Shown here piece after piece: positions 54,233-64,000 of a stretch of DNA of 64,000 nucleotides (position 1 is the first letter of the stretch; each line of letters starts with the position of its first letter). The stretch comes from Adiantum capillus-veneris (lineage: Eukaryota; Streptophyta; Polypodiopsida; Polypodiales; Pteridaceae), in assembly GCA_014529385.2 (NCBI GenBank), contig CM043953.1, positions 91,581,842 through 91,645,841 of the forward strand. Direction: 5' to 3'. The notes below the pieces were generated by a model. That model did no database searches, was not told where the DNA came from, and was given only the letters and a program-made list of their open reading frames with translations. Both the position numbers and the translations under genes were made by a program.

Positions 54233-55397
54233 TGTCGTGCTGTGACACGTACATAGGGAACGCATGCTACAAGATCTATCTTGTAACTTTTTAGATACAT
54301 AATTATCTTTCTTATAATGTACATATGCATATTTAAGTATAATAATAAACCTTCTATCTCATCCTATTATTTTTCTCAAGGGTAACCTATCCTTACTTTA
54401 CCATTAGAAAATACTATGGGAAAAGCTCAATATCTCCGCCTCTTTAACTTGGGGCAAAAAGCATTGATTCTTTATTTCAACTATCTCATTATCATCTCAC
54501 ACCCTAGCTAGATCCTATATCTAGGGTAAACTCCAATATATATATATATTCTATGTATTTTTTATACTTTTTTTATATTTCTTTTTAAATAGCTACTAGG
54601 AGAGAATCAAATCCTAGTGGGACACTAGGTGGCATGATTTCAAAGATACACTTATTTTATGCATTATTGCAAGCATGATTACAAAACTTTGTCAAGGAGC
54701 AATGTCATGCTTTCATATGGCATGAGGTGTCCTTTGGAATTAAATGAAAGTCTAGGCTAAGGGGACCACGGGAAGACTTTTGCTGCCAGAAATGGACCCT
54801 ATTTTGATGAATTTTTTACACAAGGTTCCAATCTGAATTGGAAAATGATTTTAAAATGAAAATCGTAGATAATGAGCTGAAGTTTCTGCTCATATTTTTA
54901 CTTTTTTATTTGGAGTCACCGTTGAGGAGATATGATCAAAATACTGGACCCCAGACTGCCCACATCATGCAGGGACAGCTCATTTCCAACTTTTCCAATT
55001 TCTATTCACACTAGCTCCTCTCTTCTTGTGTAAACCCTTGGGGGTTCCCTTCACCAAAAGGGGACCTCTTCTTCCTGGAAAAGAAACTGAAGCATTCAAG
55101 CCATTGATGAGAGGAATTCTTGTGGGAGTGAGTAGTAATGCCTAATTGTACTTAGCCCCATTAACATAAGCCCAAGCCTACACTTTCTCCTAGAGGAAGA
55201 CTAGCCATTCTTGTACGCTATCCTTGGAAGATCAACTCTAATCAAAGAAGGTGTTGTACTTGGCGTATCAATCAAAGTGGAGTGCTCCCCTCTTCTTCTC
55301 TCTCCATCAATAATGGTGCCGAAGGGTTTGTCAAGTAAGATGTGTTCTACATTGATGTTTTCTTGATTTCTTGTTGTTTTCTTTTTCATCTCTAATC

Positions 55398-55458
<61 letters not shown>

Positions 55459-55676
55459 TATCTAATCTCATCTCCTTAACCAAACGTATCTCTCTCATTC
55501 TTAGTAATTCATCCTCTCTACAAATTTTAGGTTCTCCTTGCTAGAGGTACATCTCTCCCCGCAGTATCCTTATTGCCTACGGGTAAGAATAGGGCTTGTG
55601 AGGGAAACTTCTCATCTCTTCACTTCTCTCATATCTACATTTTTTTCATATCTACATTTCTCACATACTATCCTAG

Positions 55677-55895
55677 ATGAATAACCCACATGATGATCAT
55701 TTCTATCGCTTTCACTCTGTACGATCTATTAGAATTAACGTATGGATTAGCCGTAAAATACACTTTCAACAACGTATAGTGTTTCTCTTCGGCCCTGAAA
55801 GGCTCAATGAAATACTTCTATCACCGGATCCCATCATACTACCTCTCATAGACTATAATTTTTCTTTTGATGTAACCGTAGTTATCTTGCTATGA
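55677..55895 (+). CDS. Small ORF, 72 codons, RE-5 3' LTR (type 1)
   Basis: Second LTR copy of 47598-47816, open from ATG to TGA. It differs by His-to-Arg in the ISRKIHF block and Val-to-Ile further on; the RE-3 ORF also has Arg there, so this copy probably keeps the older residue. The ATGA overlap with the next ORF is preserved. Confidence 0.58.
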   Translation: MNNPHDDHFYRFHSVRSIRINVWISRKIHFQQRIVFLFGPERLNEILLSPDPIILPLIDYNFSFDVTVVILL

Positions 55896-56104
55896 ACCAA
55901 GAGGATTTGTACACACAATTAATCCCAATCAGTAGACAATATATATATATTATGGTAAGCACAAAACTACAATTCCAAAGAACAATTCGTAGCCTATTTG
56001 GTCAGCCAAGATTGAATGCCATTAACTCATCTATTAACCCTTTCATATTACCCATGATACGATATGACCATAGCCTTGATGTTTTCATCTTCGTATTGTT
56101 TTGA
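55892..56104 (+). CDS. Small ORF, 70 codons, RE-5 3' LTR (type 2)
   Basis: Second LTR copy of 47813-48025, open. It has four replacement differences, among them LFG instead of LFS; the RE-3 ORF also has Gly at that site. It lies near the LTR end. Confidence 0.58.
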   Translation: MNQEDLYTQLIPISRQYIYIMVSTKLQFQRTIRSLFGQPRLNAINSSINPFILPMIRYDHSLDVFIFVLF

Positions 56105-56310
56105 CATTCTCTTTTGTGTTCTTTCTTTGTGTGTGTGAGTACAAGAGAGAAAGAGTGAGTCTTCTTTGATTGCACTTCTTTCCAAACCCTAGTCTTCATG
56201 GCATCTATGGTTTAACTCCTTCATATAGTTTTTGTTGAGTTCTCTCACAAACTCTCATAGCCATAAGCCCGGTGCTTTCCTGGCAAGACCGCAAATTTCT
56301 CGACAGTGCT

Positions 56311-56930
56311 GCCCATCCGGGACTTTTGGATGGGCATTTCGCACGCCCTTGTGGCCACTCTTGTTGAGGGCCCTAGGGGCCTTTACATGGAAAAAATTTA
56401 CAAAATTATTGTGTATGAGCATGAGATAAGGATGTAAGTTAGATGAACAGAGAGCAAGAGCTCCCCCCCGGGGGCCTTTGAAGCTGTTAGGGCCAGATTT
56501 TGGGAAAGTTTTGTATGTAGTAAATACAGTCCTTAACACAATAAAAAACATTGGTTCTTTGATTATTTTCAGATTCCATGGTTTTAATGCTTGTTGGAGC
56601 CCGTAGATTAAGGAAAAAGTAAGAAATGTGTGTTTTACATCATTTTTAAAAATATTGCCAACTTGCAAGTTGATTTTTGGAGAATCCAAGCAAGATATGA
56701 TTTTTTTGCATCACAGCCTAAAAGTTCAAAAAAAAAAGTGGCCGCAAGGACGCGCAAAATGTTTATCCAGGACTTTTGGATGAGCATTCCGCACGCCCTT
56801 GTGGCCACTCTTTTTGAGGGCCCTGGGGGCCTTTACATGGCAAAAATTTGTAAAATTATTGTGTATTAGCATGAGATAAGGATGTAAGTTAGATGTACAA
56901 AAAGCAAGAGCTCCCCCCCTGGGGTCTTAT
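56311..56930. repeat. Direct repeat pair of about 165 bp
   Basis: Copies at about 56316-56480 and 56765-56925 share GGACTTTTGGATG, GCACGCCCTTGTGGCCACTC, GGGGCCTTTACATGG and AGCATGAGATAAGGATGTAAG. The first copy starts with an 8-bp hairpin stem (GCCCATCC 56311-56318, GGATGGGC 56328-56335), which is weaker in the second. The intervening 280 bp differs. Confidence 0.88.
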
Positions 56931-57805
56931 AATGACAAATAGGGGCTTTTCTTAATGCATGGCCATGAGATAGAGGTGTAGCGTTTGATGTAGTCAGAGA
57001 CACCCCCTCCCCCGCCCCCTCGCCCCTTTTTCTCTGTGTTCAAAGGTCTGGAACATTCACTATGTAAAATTTTCCTATATCATGTGCCTTCACCAGAATG
57101 GATTAAAGGCACCCCTTATAGGCCTTATCTACACATGTTTCTGTAACTTTACAAGAATATAAAATCCCTTCTGTTAAACACGTGTGATATGTTACATATA
57201 CTTTAGTGAACTCCCCAGTTCAAAGGCCTCACAAATCCTGTGCACTAAACATTCAGCACTAGAAATCGACCAAACAAGGAGCCAATTTTTACTTCCTTGT
57301 GTCCACCTCGTGTTCTTGGGAATGTTTTGGTTAAGCCATTTATTTGGTATTTGAAACCACATGTGACCCCTATTGTTATAGTATCCAACCAAAGGTTCTT
57401 GATTAGCAGTTTACATAGGCTCGAGTGGTACATATCTTCTATGTTAACAATGCATGTATCTATAATTTATGTTTACACTTTCTCTATCCAAATGAGCTAC
57501 ATAGTAAAAATCAAATCCGCAATTTAATAGTTAAGTTCACAAGGTAATAGCTATTGGTATCATCTTTAGCAATACCAAAGACATAGCTACCAATGGCTCA
57601 TGATTAGGGATATTTAAGAAGATTTGATACCAAAAACTTGTATATCAACACCTCCATCTCAAGTTGTCATTTCTCTAAGTCAAGCTTGGCATAGGCATAG
57701 TATGGAAACAATAACATGTTGAAAAGCAAGAATTTAGCTTTCTCAACTTGTGAAATGTTGCTAATGATATATATTCGCATCCTCAAATGAGGACATCTTG
57801 ACAAA
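56931..57805. other. Unassigned, with a C-rich stretch
   Basis: A C-rich run lies at about 57001-57030. No domain, LTR edge or RNA gene was recognised. Confidence 0.4.
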
Positions 57806-58704
57806 GGTTATGTGTGTGATAATGCCTTGCCAAAATCAGCCCCCATCTCCCTCTTGGTCGACCCCTCTTGCAATTTACTCTTGCTGGTACTCCATTGGAC
57901 CCTGCAAAGCTTAGCCAATCATAATTGAGAAGCATAAGTGATAGCCTTGTGACATGTGTCCCCCTTTCCCCTTTTGTGTGAGAGCTTTAGGTAATTAAAT
58001 AATATGATTAAAATCTCATTGGACCCCTTTGTCTTTTGGCCAATAGGAAGCAGGCAAGCCATTGGGCTTTTGAATGCTCATTGGATCCCTTGGGAGACTG
58101 TCCAATAGTCTTCTAGAGAGATTAATTCTTATTGGTTATTTTATTAAGTGTTTTTAAATGAATTAAACTAGATTTATTCTAGCCTAATTCTCATTGGTCC
58201 ACCTCTATGGCCATCCAATAGGATTTGAGTGCACCTTGTGGGCAATTGGACTAGGGAGCTGACATGTGTATGATTGTGCCCTTTGTGTAAATGGAAGCTT
58301 TGGAGTGTGTGTGTGTGTGTGTTCTCTCACCTTTTCTCTCTCTTCTCCTACCTTTAGGACTCACCCCCTCCTATCTAGGATCACTTGAAGACTTTTTGGT
58401 CATCACATAAGTATCCAATTCCACTAAGCTTGACCATTTGGACACAACCTTTAAATTTTGGAACCTTAGCATTTTGGAAGTCGTAATGGGTTGAACCTAG
58501 GGTCTTTGAAGCCCATTGTTTGCACATTTCTCTTCTGCAAATGCCCTTTGGATCCCTATTTTCCCTCATTTGGATCCCTACTGTGATCAGTCTGCTAGCC
58601 TTGTGAATAATCTATCTTTTTCTCCCCTGGTACATCCCCATATTAAATGATTAGTTTAACATGAGAAAATCATTTAGGAGAATTAGATACTAGTTATTAT
58701 GCCA
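57806..58704 (-). repeat. RE-6 3' LTR, truncated
   Basis: Matches 29745-30720 of RE-4, including the TTGGTCGACCCC block and the ATTGGACCCCTT repeats; ends ATTATGCCA where RE-4 has ATTATGACA. About 700 bp of the LTR is missing. Confidence 0.85.
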
Positions 58705-59059
58705 TTACCTCTCTCTTAGGATCATAGTCATCCTCGACTATGGGGTAGAGAAGATAAAGCCTATTCATTAGTCCTTTTTATAGCGGGTAGAGGATCCCTC
58801 TCTTACCCTACGACATCGTTCCAGAATGGATGACTAATCCATTTGGCACTTGAGAACCTAAGGCTACCGCAAGCATGTCTGTGCATTAGTCCTATCAATC
58901 TTCCATAGTAGAGTGACAAGCTCTTCTTGGTGTTTGGAAGACATCGTCTCCACAAACTTGATTTTAAGCATGCATGCTTAACATTTGTGCACAATAAAGA
59001 AAAAGAGTCTTATAAGACAAAAACTTTGTTTATTTTAAACATTTGTACATTTGCTTACT

Positions 59060-59200
59060 CTAGGGAAGCATTGTAAGCATTGATAAGGTTAAATTTATCC
59101 TTTAGTTGTATGCTTTGCATCCATCTAGCATCTTCAAAAGAATAAAATACCATCAGATAGTCTTACCACCTCTTAATACCTTGTCTTTATGTTGGAGAAT
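59060..59200 (-). pseudogene. RE-6 chromodomain remnant
   Basis: Minus strand. HKDKVLRGGKTI and, after an in-frame stop and a frame change, FEDARWMQSIQLKDKF correspond to the RE-4 chromodomain. A short deletion removes the central part. Confidence 0.65.
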
Positions 59201-59455
59201 GGACTCGGGCTACAGCACCTCTTCTTGGTCCTCAATCTCTAGTGGGTCTTCAATAGTTGGTTCTTGAGGTGGCTCTCCCTTGTAAGACTTTAGTAGGCTC
59301 ACATGGAAAGCATTGTGTATGAGCCAATGACTGGGAAACTTGAGTTGAAAGGTCATCTCATTGATTGGTCTAAGAATCTGGAAGGGACCATAGTACCCTT
59401 TTGCTAACTTAGCATTGTACTTTTGGTATCCCGTAGGATTCTTGCGTGGTGTGCC

Positions 59456-60300
59456 TTAATCAAGCCTTGGGAAATTTAAGCAAGACCCGATCATTTTCTT
59501 TAAAGGCTTGGGATTTTCTGTGCTTATCAGCCGCAGCCTTTTGCCTTTGCTGTGAGATAGAGATAGCATCCTTAATCTTTTGAAAAGATTTTTGTAGGTC
59601 TCGGCTATACTCATCTGCAGCAAAGATCTTTCCATGTACTTTAGGTAGCAGGGGACATTTGGATCTTCCCTCAATTACCTCAGAAGGTGCTTTTCCCGTG
59701 GAAGTATGTACAGTGTTATTGTAGGCATACTCCACTAAGGGTAAGTACTTCTCCCATTGGTATCTTTGATCTACTTCCGTTACATAGGCTTTTAGTAGAT
59801 CCAGAATTGTTAGGTTAGCTATTTTACTTTGGCCATCCGTTTGTAGGTGATAGGCCGAAGAGAAATTTAGCCTTGTTCCTAAATTCTCAAAGAGACCCTT
59901 CCAGAAATTACTGGTCATTCTAGGATCTCTATCCAACACTATGGACATTGGCAACCCATGGTACTTGAAGATTTGTGAAATGAAGAGGGTTGCCATTTGA
60001 TGGGCTTTGATAGTCTTTTTGACAGGTATAAAATCAGCTAGTTTATCAAACTTATCTACTATCGTCCATATTCTCGTATTCCCATGTATAGACTTAGGCA
60101 ATCCAAAGATAAAATCCATGGATATGCTCTCCCATGGTGAATTAGGGATTGGCAAAGGCTGAAGCAATCCAGGTTGCTTCCCTCTATCAAACTTCGTCTT
60201 TTGGCATACCATACATTTAGAAACATTCTCTTGTATATTTTCTTTCATGGTAGGCCAATAGAAATATGTTTCAATCCCTTTTAGGGTAGACTAAATCCCT
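59456..60300 (-). pseudogene. RE-6 integrase
   Basis: Minus strand. CMVCQKTKFDRGKQPG (zinc-binding end), SISMDFIFGLPKSIHGNT (Asp), VLDRDPRMTSNFWKGLFE (Asp; usual S is L before it) and QTDGQSKIANLTILDLL, where the catalytic Glu position reads Lys (RE-4: QSEIAN). It ends KENDRVLLKFPKA. The lost Glu would inactivate strand transfer. Confidence 0.9.
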
Positions 60301-60479
60301 CTATGCCCTGCATAAGGAGGAGCATGAGATTCATACATTACTTTCTCACATAGTGAGCTAGTAACGCATAGTCTATTGCCATAGAGAATATAACCATCTT
60401 ATAAAGTAAATGGTTCCTCTTTCTTCCCTAATGCAAGGGTTGAAATCACATCTCTAAAATCGGGATCAATAGCATACTC

Positions 60480-61331
60480 ATCTATCATAGAAGATAGATC
60501 ATTGTGAGTTGCTATAGAAACCGCATTCACTCTTGGCCGTCTTGAGAGTGCATCGACTACTTGATTATGCTTGCCAGCAATGTGAGCGATATGAAAATGA
60601 AATTGCGAAAGGAAATTTTCCCACCTTATTTGTTTGTTGGAGAGCTTGGTCTACGCCATGAAGTACTTAAGGATTTGGTGATCTGTCCGTAGAATGAAAG
60701 GAGTCCCCATTAAATAGTGCTTCCACGAGTCTAAGGCATGTAGAACTGCGAGGAGTTCCTTTTCATATATGCCTAGAGCTTGCTCAACAGGGTCAAGCCT
60801 TCACCTTTCATAGGCTATGGGACGCTGCTTCTTAGAGCAAAACAGCTCCATGGCAATCACCACAAGCGTCACATTGGACCTCAAATGGCTTTGAGAGATC
60901 TCGTAGTGTAAGCACAGGTTGAGAGATAAGCTTTTCTTTAAGCTTTTTGAAATCATTGTTCTCCTTGGTAGACTATGTATACCTAACATTTTTCTTTGTT
61001 AGGTCATGTAATGGTCCTGCTATTAGTGAGAACTTTTCTATGAAGCGTCTATAGTATGCACACATACCTATAAAGCTTCTTAGTTCATGAAGATTCCTTG
61101 GATTATGCCATCCTTTTATTACCTCTAGCTTTGATGGATCCATTTGGATGCCATCTTCAGAGATAATGTGACCTAAATATTGAATCTCTTGTAAGAAAAA
61201 CTCTTTTTTTTATTATTAACATAAAGTTTATTCTCTCATAAGACTTGAAATATTACCTGGAGGTGTTGCTTGTGTTCGTCTAGTGAATTAGAGTAGATGA
61301 TAATATCATCGAATAACACTCCAGTAAAGGT
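60480..61331 (-). pseudogene. RE-6 RT C-part and RNase H
   Basis: Minus strand. LFDDIIIYSNSLDEHKQHLQ holds the catalytic box, followed by LGHIISEDGIQMDPSKLEVI, FIGMCAYYRRFIEKFSLIAG, and RNase H text around VQCDACGDCHGAVLL and LRTDHQ-type sequence. Stops and frameshifts are frequent. Confidence 0.85.
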
Positions 61332-61718
61332 TCAATGAGGCCTGAATAGCTTCTCCATCAAGCGGTTGACTGTGGCGGGTGCATTGGTCAAGTCAAAAGG
61401 CATGACAATGTATTCATAAAGACCAAACGTAGTGCAAAATGCGGTCTTTACAATGTCTTGATCAACTATCCTTATTTGATGGTAGCCACTTTTTAGGTCA
61501 AACCTACTAAGGTAGGTCGACCCTTGTAGCTTATCAAATAGGTCTTCTACCTGTGGAACGGGAAATCTATTTTTGATAGTGATCCTATTTAGTGCTCTAT
61601 AGTCAACGCACATACGATATGTGCCATCTTTCTTTCGCACTAATAACACGGGTGAGAAAAATGGAGATGAGCTAGGCCTAACCATGCCCTTCTCAACTAA
61701 CTCATGCACTTGCCGCAT
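61332..61718 (-). pseudogene. RE-6 RT N-part
   Basis: Minus strand. MRQVHELVEKGMVRPSSSPF, PVLLVRKKDGTYRMCVDYRA, DKLQGSTYLSRFDLKSGYHQ (catalytic Asp) and FGLYEYIVMPFDLTNAPATV are all readable. It is the uninterrupted version of the RE-4 RT. A stop follows FRPH. Confidence 0.92.
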
Positions 61719-62042
61719 AATCTGCTCTTGGTGATCTTGAGAAACTCTATAAGGAGGTTTATTAGGCGGTGAACTTCTTGGAAGAAGTTCAATTGCATGG
61801 TCATCATTTCCTCATTTACGAGGTAGTTCACAAGGAATGTCATCAATAAAAACATCTTGAAATCCCTTGAGAAAATTGGATAACTCTAATTCCTTGTGAT
61901 TGTTTTTTTTTTTTTGCTAAAGCATTAGGTTCGTTTTGAGAATCTTTAACAAAAATCGCGTACACAGAAATAGAGCTCTTTATTGACTTATTGAAAGCTT
62001 GCGTATGTACAATGGGTATGGTGTTACCCAACTCCTTAGCAT

Positions 62043-62555
62043 CTATGTACATATCTTTTTACTAAACCTAAAGTAGATTTCCCTTTTAGGGAATTTAACA
62101 TTGGCATCCATGCAATCAAACCATGGTGCCCCTAGGATTACATCCTCGTGCTTGAGAGGAGAGATAAAGAAGTCCTCTTTGTCCACATAGCTTTGGACAT
62201 GGAGCCTCAATGTCCCAATTAAGGGAGTGACTGAAGCTTCTTGCCCCTTGAAAGAACCATCTGCGGGTAGGACATCTCCCATCTCATAGGCTTGGATTCC
62301 TAGCTTGGTGGCCAACTCTATGGATATGAAATTGTGAGTAGAACCAGGGTCAAAGAGAATAAAAGCATCATGTTCTCTTACCTTTCCCCAAGCATGGCAT
62401 AGAGGAGATCCTTTGTGGTGAGCTTCCTCTTCTTGAATTTTGACCAAGGTAGCTCTAGGAAGCTCATGGCAGGTGTTCTTTTGGGGGCAAGCACGGTACG
62501 TATGCCCTTGCTCGCCACATTTGAAGCAACGGTTATCCTTGCGATAACGCTCAAG
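62043..62555 (-). pseudogene. RE-6 zinc knuckle and protease
   Basis: Minus strand. Knuckle remains (RCFKCGEQGHTYRACPQ) near 62495-62540; then CHAWGKVREHDAFILFDPGS, THNFISIELATKLGIQ (D-x-G-S type protease) and VQSYVDKEDFFISPLKHEDV. Confidence 0.85.
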
Positions 62556-63043
62556 CTACAAGAAAGATTTTGTTTTTGCCTTTGTAAACTCCCTTGCTTT
62601 GCTATTATTGGAATTGCCCTTAGGAGACTTTTGGACATTGTCCTTCCCCTTAGGCTCATTGGAACCCTTGTTTTCTGTGGGCTTAAGTTTTATCTTAGTC
62701 CGTGTTTGGAAGTTGATTTGTGAAGCCACCACGATATGGTGTATGACTAGAGATATGGTGTGTGGCCTTTGGGAGTTGACATACTCCGACATATCTTTAG
62801 TTAAGCCCGCACAAAATTGTTGTTTTTGCTCTCCAAAATCCATATTTTTGAAGATAGTGACCTTGAGATGTAAGTCCCAAAACTTGTCTACATATTTGTG
62901 AATGGATTCGTAGGGAGAGAGCTTCAAGCTTCGCCATTCGGTGAGTACTTTGTCTTTGGCATCAATGGCCAAAAACTGCTTCATGATGGAAGCTCTTAAA
63001 GTTTTCCATGTTCGTGGAGCTTCACCGTTTGCCCATAGGAGGG
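62556..63043 (-). pseudogene. RE-6 gag capsid part (truncated)
   Basis: Minus strand. It starts in KALRASIMKQFLAIDAKDKV and reads LTEWRSLKLSPYESIHKYVD, KFWDLHLKVTIFKNMDFGEQ, KQQFCAGLTKDMSEYVNSQR, then a Lys-rich linker. Upstream capsid sequence is cut at about 63043. Confidence 0.88.
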
Positions 63044-64000
63044 ATTTAATATTTACGTAATTACCAAAAAATTTGTGTGATCACAAGGTCTTGTTGACAT
63101 ATTTACATAATCACAATTAACATGTAAATCTGGCAATTTTGAGTATTTCTCATTCTAAAACAACTTCTGCAATCTATAGAATTGAATGATTGTCTTTTAG
63201 AGCTTATGAACCAATGACAACTTTGTAAGGATTCTGAAGATATTGTCTAGCTAAACCTTCTAATGGTTTAGGCCAAGTTATACTCCAATACTAAGTTTGT
63301 TTGTCAGGCCGAATTTGGGAGAATTTTTTTTAATTGAGACTCAAAACCCATGTTTGCTAGGGATTGGTTAATTCTTTGCCTTCTTCGTATCACATGTGCC
63401 GACATTTTTCTCCATTGCTTTTATTTTAATACTGCAGACATAAGAACTAGATGTTCAGATAAAATAAATAAAAAAACTTTTCAATATATATTAGAAAATC
63501 AATCACCAAGAAAGCAATCAAATCTACACGATATGAGATTTGCAATGCACTCTAGTCAATTCCACATATCGACCACATATGTTCTGAGAGAACATACACA
63601 TTGTAATGCACTCTCTACATGGAATTATGGATACAAAAATAATATGAAGTTGTCAATGCAATTATAAATATAATGATTAGTTATATATCCTCTACGATCT
63701 TTATATATCCTCTACAATCTGAAAACAATAAGACACAACTATTTTCACATGCTACAAAGGATCATCAACATTTACATTGAAATGATGATAATTATTTGCA
63801 AAACACACATGAACAAAATAATGTCGATGATTGACCATCTCATGCACTAACAATATTTTAATTATGATACATAATTCACTCCCTATATAAACCAATGCAT
63901 AAAACAAGGCAATGAAATCTTCAATACAATTACACAATTGAGGACTACTTGTACCCAATCAAAGATTGTAGCCCCCTTATGCATCCAATTTAATATATAA
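63044..64000. other. Unassigned AT-rich sequence
   Basis: No LTR, domain or RNA gene was recognised. The open stretch at 63350-63667 has no known motif. TATATATCCTCTAC.ATCT repeats twice near 63690-63720. Confidence 0.4.

Larger units (their letters stand above)
46251..56305 (+). mobile_element. RE-5: Gypsy retrotransposon of unusual lineage
   Basis: LTRs of about 2 kb at 46251-48226 and 54233-56305 flank gag, protease, RT, RNase H and integrase (Gypsy order). The 5' LTR lacks its first about 47 bp, so no target duplication can be scored. The pol wording (PQGATNSVAHMMNGMNKVLR, then FIDDLPIKG, TVDTSPTGIGWAIGQDD, ITADRGELD) is unlike the other Gypsy elements here; I associate it with elements common in fungi, from memory. 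Coding is broken by nonsense codons at 49798, 50527, 53314 and 53809 and by frameshifts near 50660-50860 and 52400. Confidence 0.9.
54233..56305 (+). repeat. RE-5 3' LTR, TATA lost
   Basis: 2073 bp, TGTCG...CGACA. The first 47 bp are unique to this copy because the 5' LTR is truncated. The TATA box is lost by a 3-bp deletion near 55055. It has the TA run at 55402-55456 and both small ORFs in open form. Confidence 0.93.
57806..63043 (-). mobile_element. RE-6: truncated chromovirus, same family as RE-4
   Basis: A partial 3' LTR (57806-58704) is followed on the plus coordinates by the complete minus-strand pol and part of gag. Text follows RE-4 closely but stops at about 63043, inside the gag capsid region; the 5' part and 5' LTR are absent. 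The remains are informative because RT lacks the MITE that splits RE-4. Confidence 0.9.

Overview
This is repeat-dense plant nuclear DNA, AT-rich and rich in microsatellites, and it consists almost entirely of transposable elements. The plant assignment rests on two Copia elements with plant-type GAG/DSGAS/integrase/RT/RNase H order, an initiator-Met-type primer-binding site, Gypsy elements with a chromodomain or an Athila-like RT, and a CACTA terminus. I cannot tell the lineage; a large-genome vascular plant (fern, gymnosperm or angiosperm) fits. I found no intact host protein gene, tRNA, rRNA or CRISPR array.

Layout. 1-2.0 kb: unassigned, with a degenerate repeat. 2.4-12.8 kb: a three-layer nest. 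A minus-strand Copia (RE-2) carries a complete plus-strand Copia (RE-1, 2460-9320, perfect 5-bp target duplication GGTCA) about 20 bp from its 3' LTR, and RE-1 is itself split in RT by a 1334-bp element (6070-7403) flanked by TTAA. 12.8-27.1 kb: old fragments, including an RE-3-like LTR, a second terminus of the TTAA family, chromovirus pieces, a Gypsy primer-site/gag remnant with a repeat-rich LTR (RE-7), and a CACTA terminus. 27.1-46.25 kb: minus-strand Athila-like Gypsy RE-3. Its 3' LTR is split by a complete chromovirus, RE-4 (29060-38483), whose RT is split by a 460-bp MITE-like element. 46.25-56.3 kb: plus-strand Gypsy RE-5, of an unusual lineage, with LTRs of about 2 kb. 57.8-63.04 kb: truncated chromovirus RE-6, same family as RE-4. 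The last kilobase is unassigned.

Every polyprotein has at least one nonsense codon, frameshift or insertion, so none looks autonomous as it stands. RE-1 (close LTR pair, perfect target duplication) and RE-2 (few lesions) look youngest.

The most unusual signal is a pair of small ORFs (72 and 70 codons) upstream of gag in two very different Gypsy elements. In RE-5 they lie in each LTR, overlapping by ATGA. In RE-3 they lie between the primer site and gag, in the opposite order. Lengths match exactly without gaps (38/72 and 41/70 identical residues by my hand alignment), most identical residues of the 72-codon ORF use different codons, and the two proteins resemble each other. I do not recognise them.
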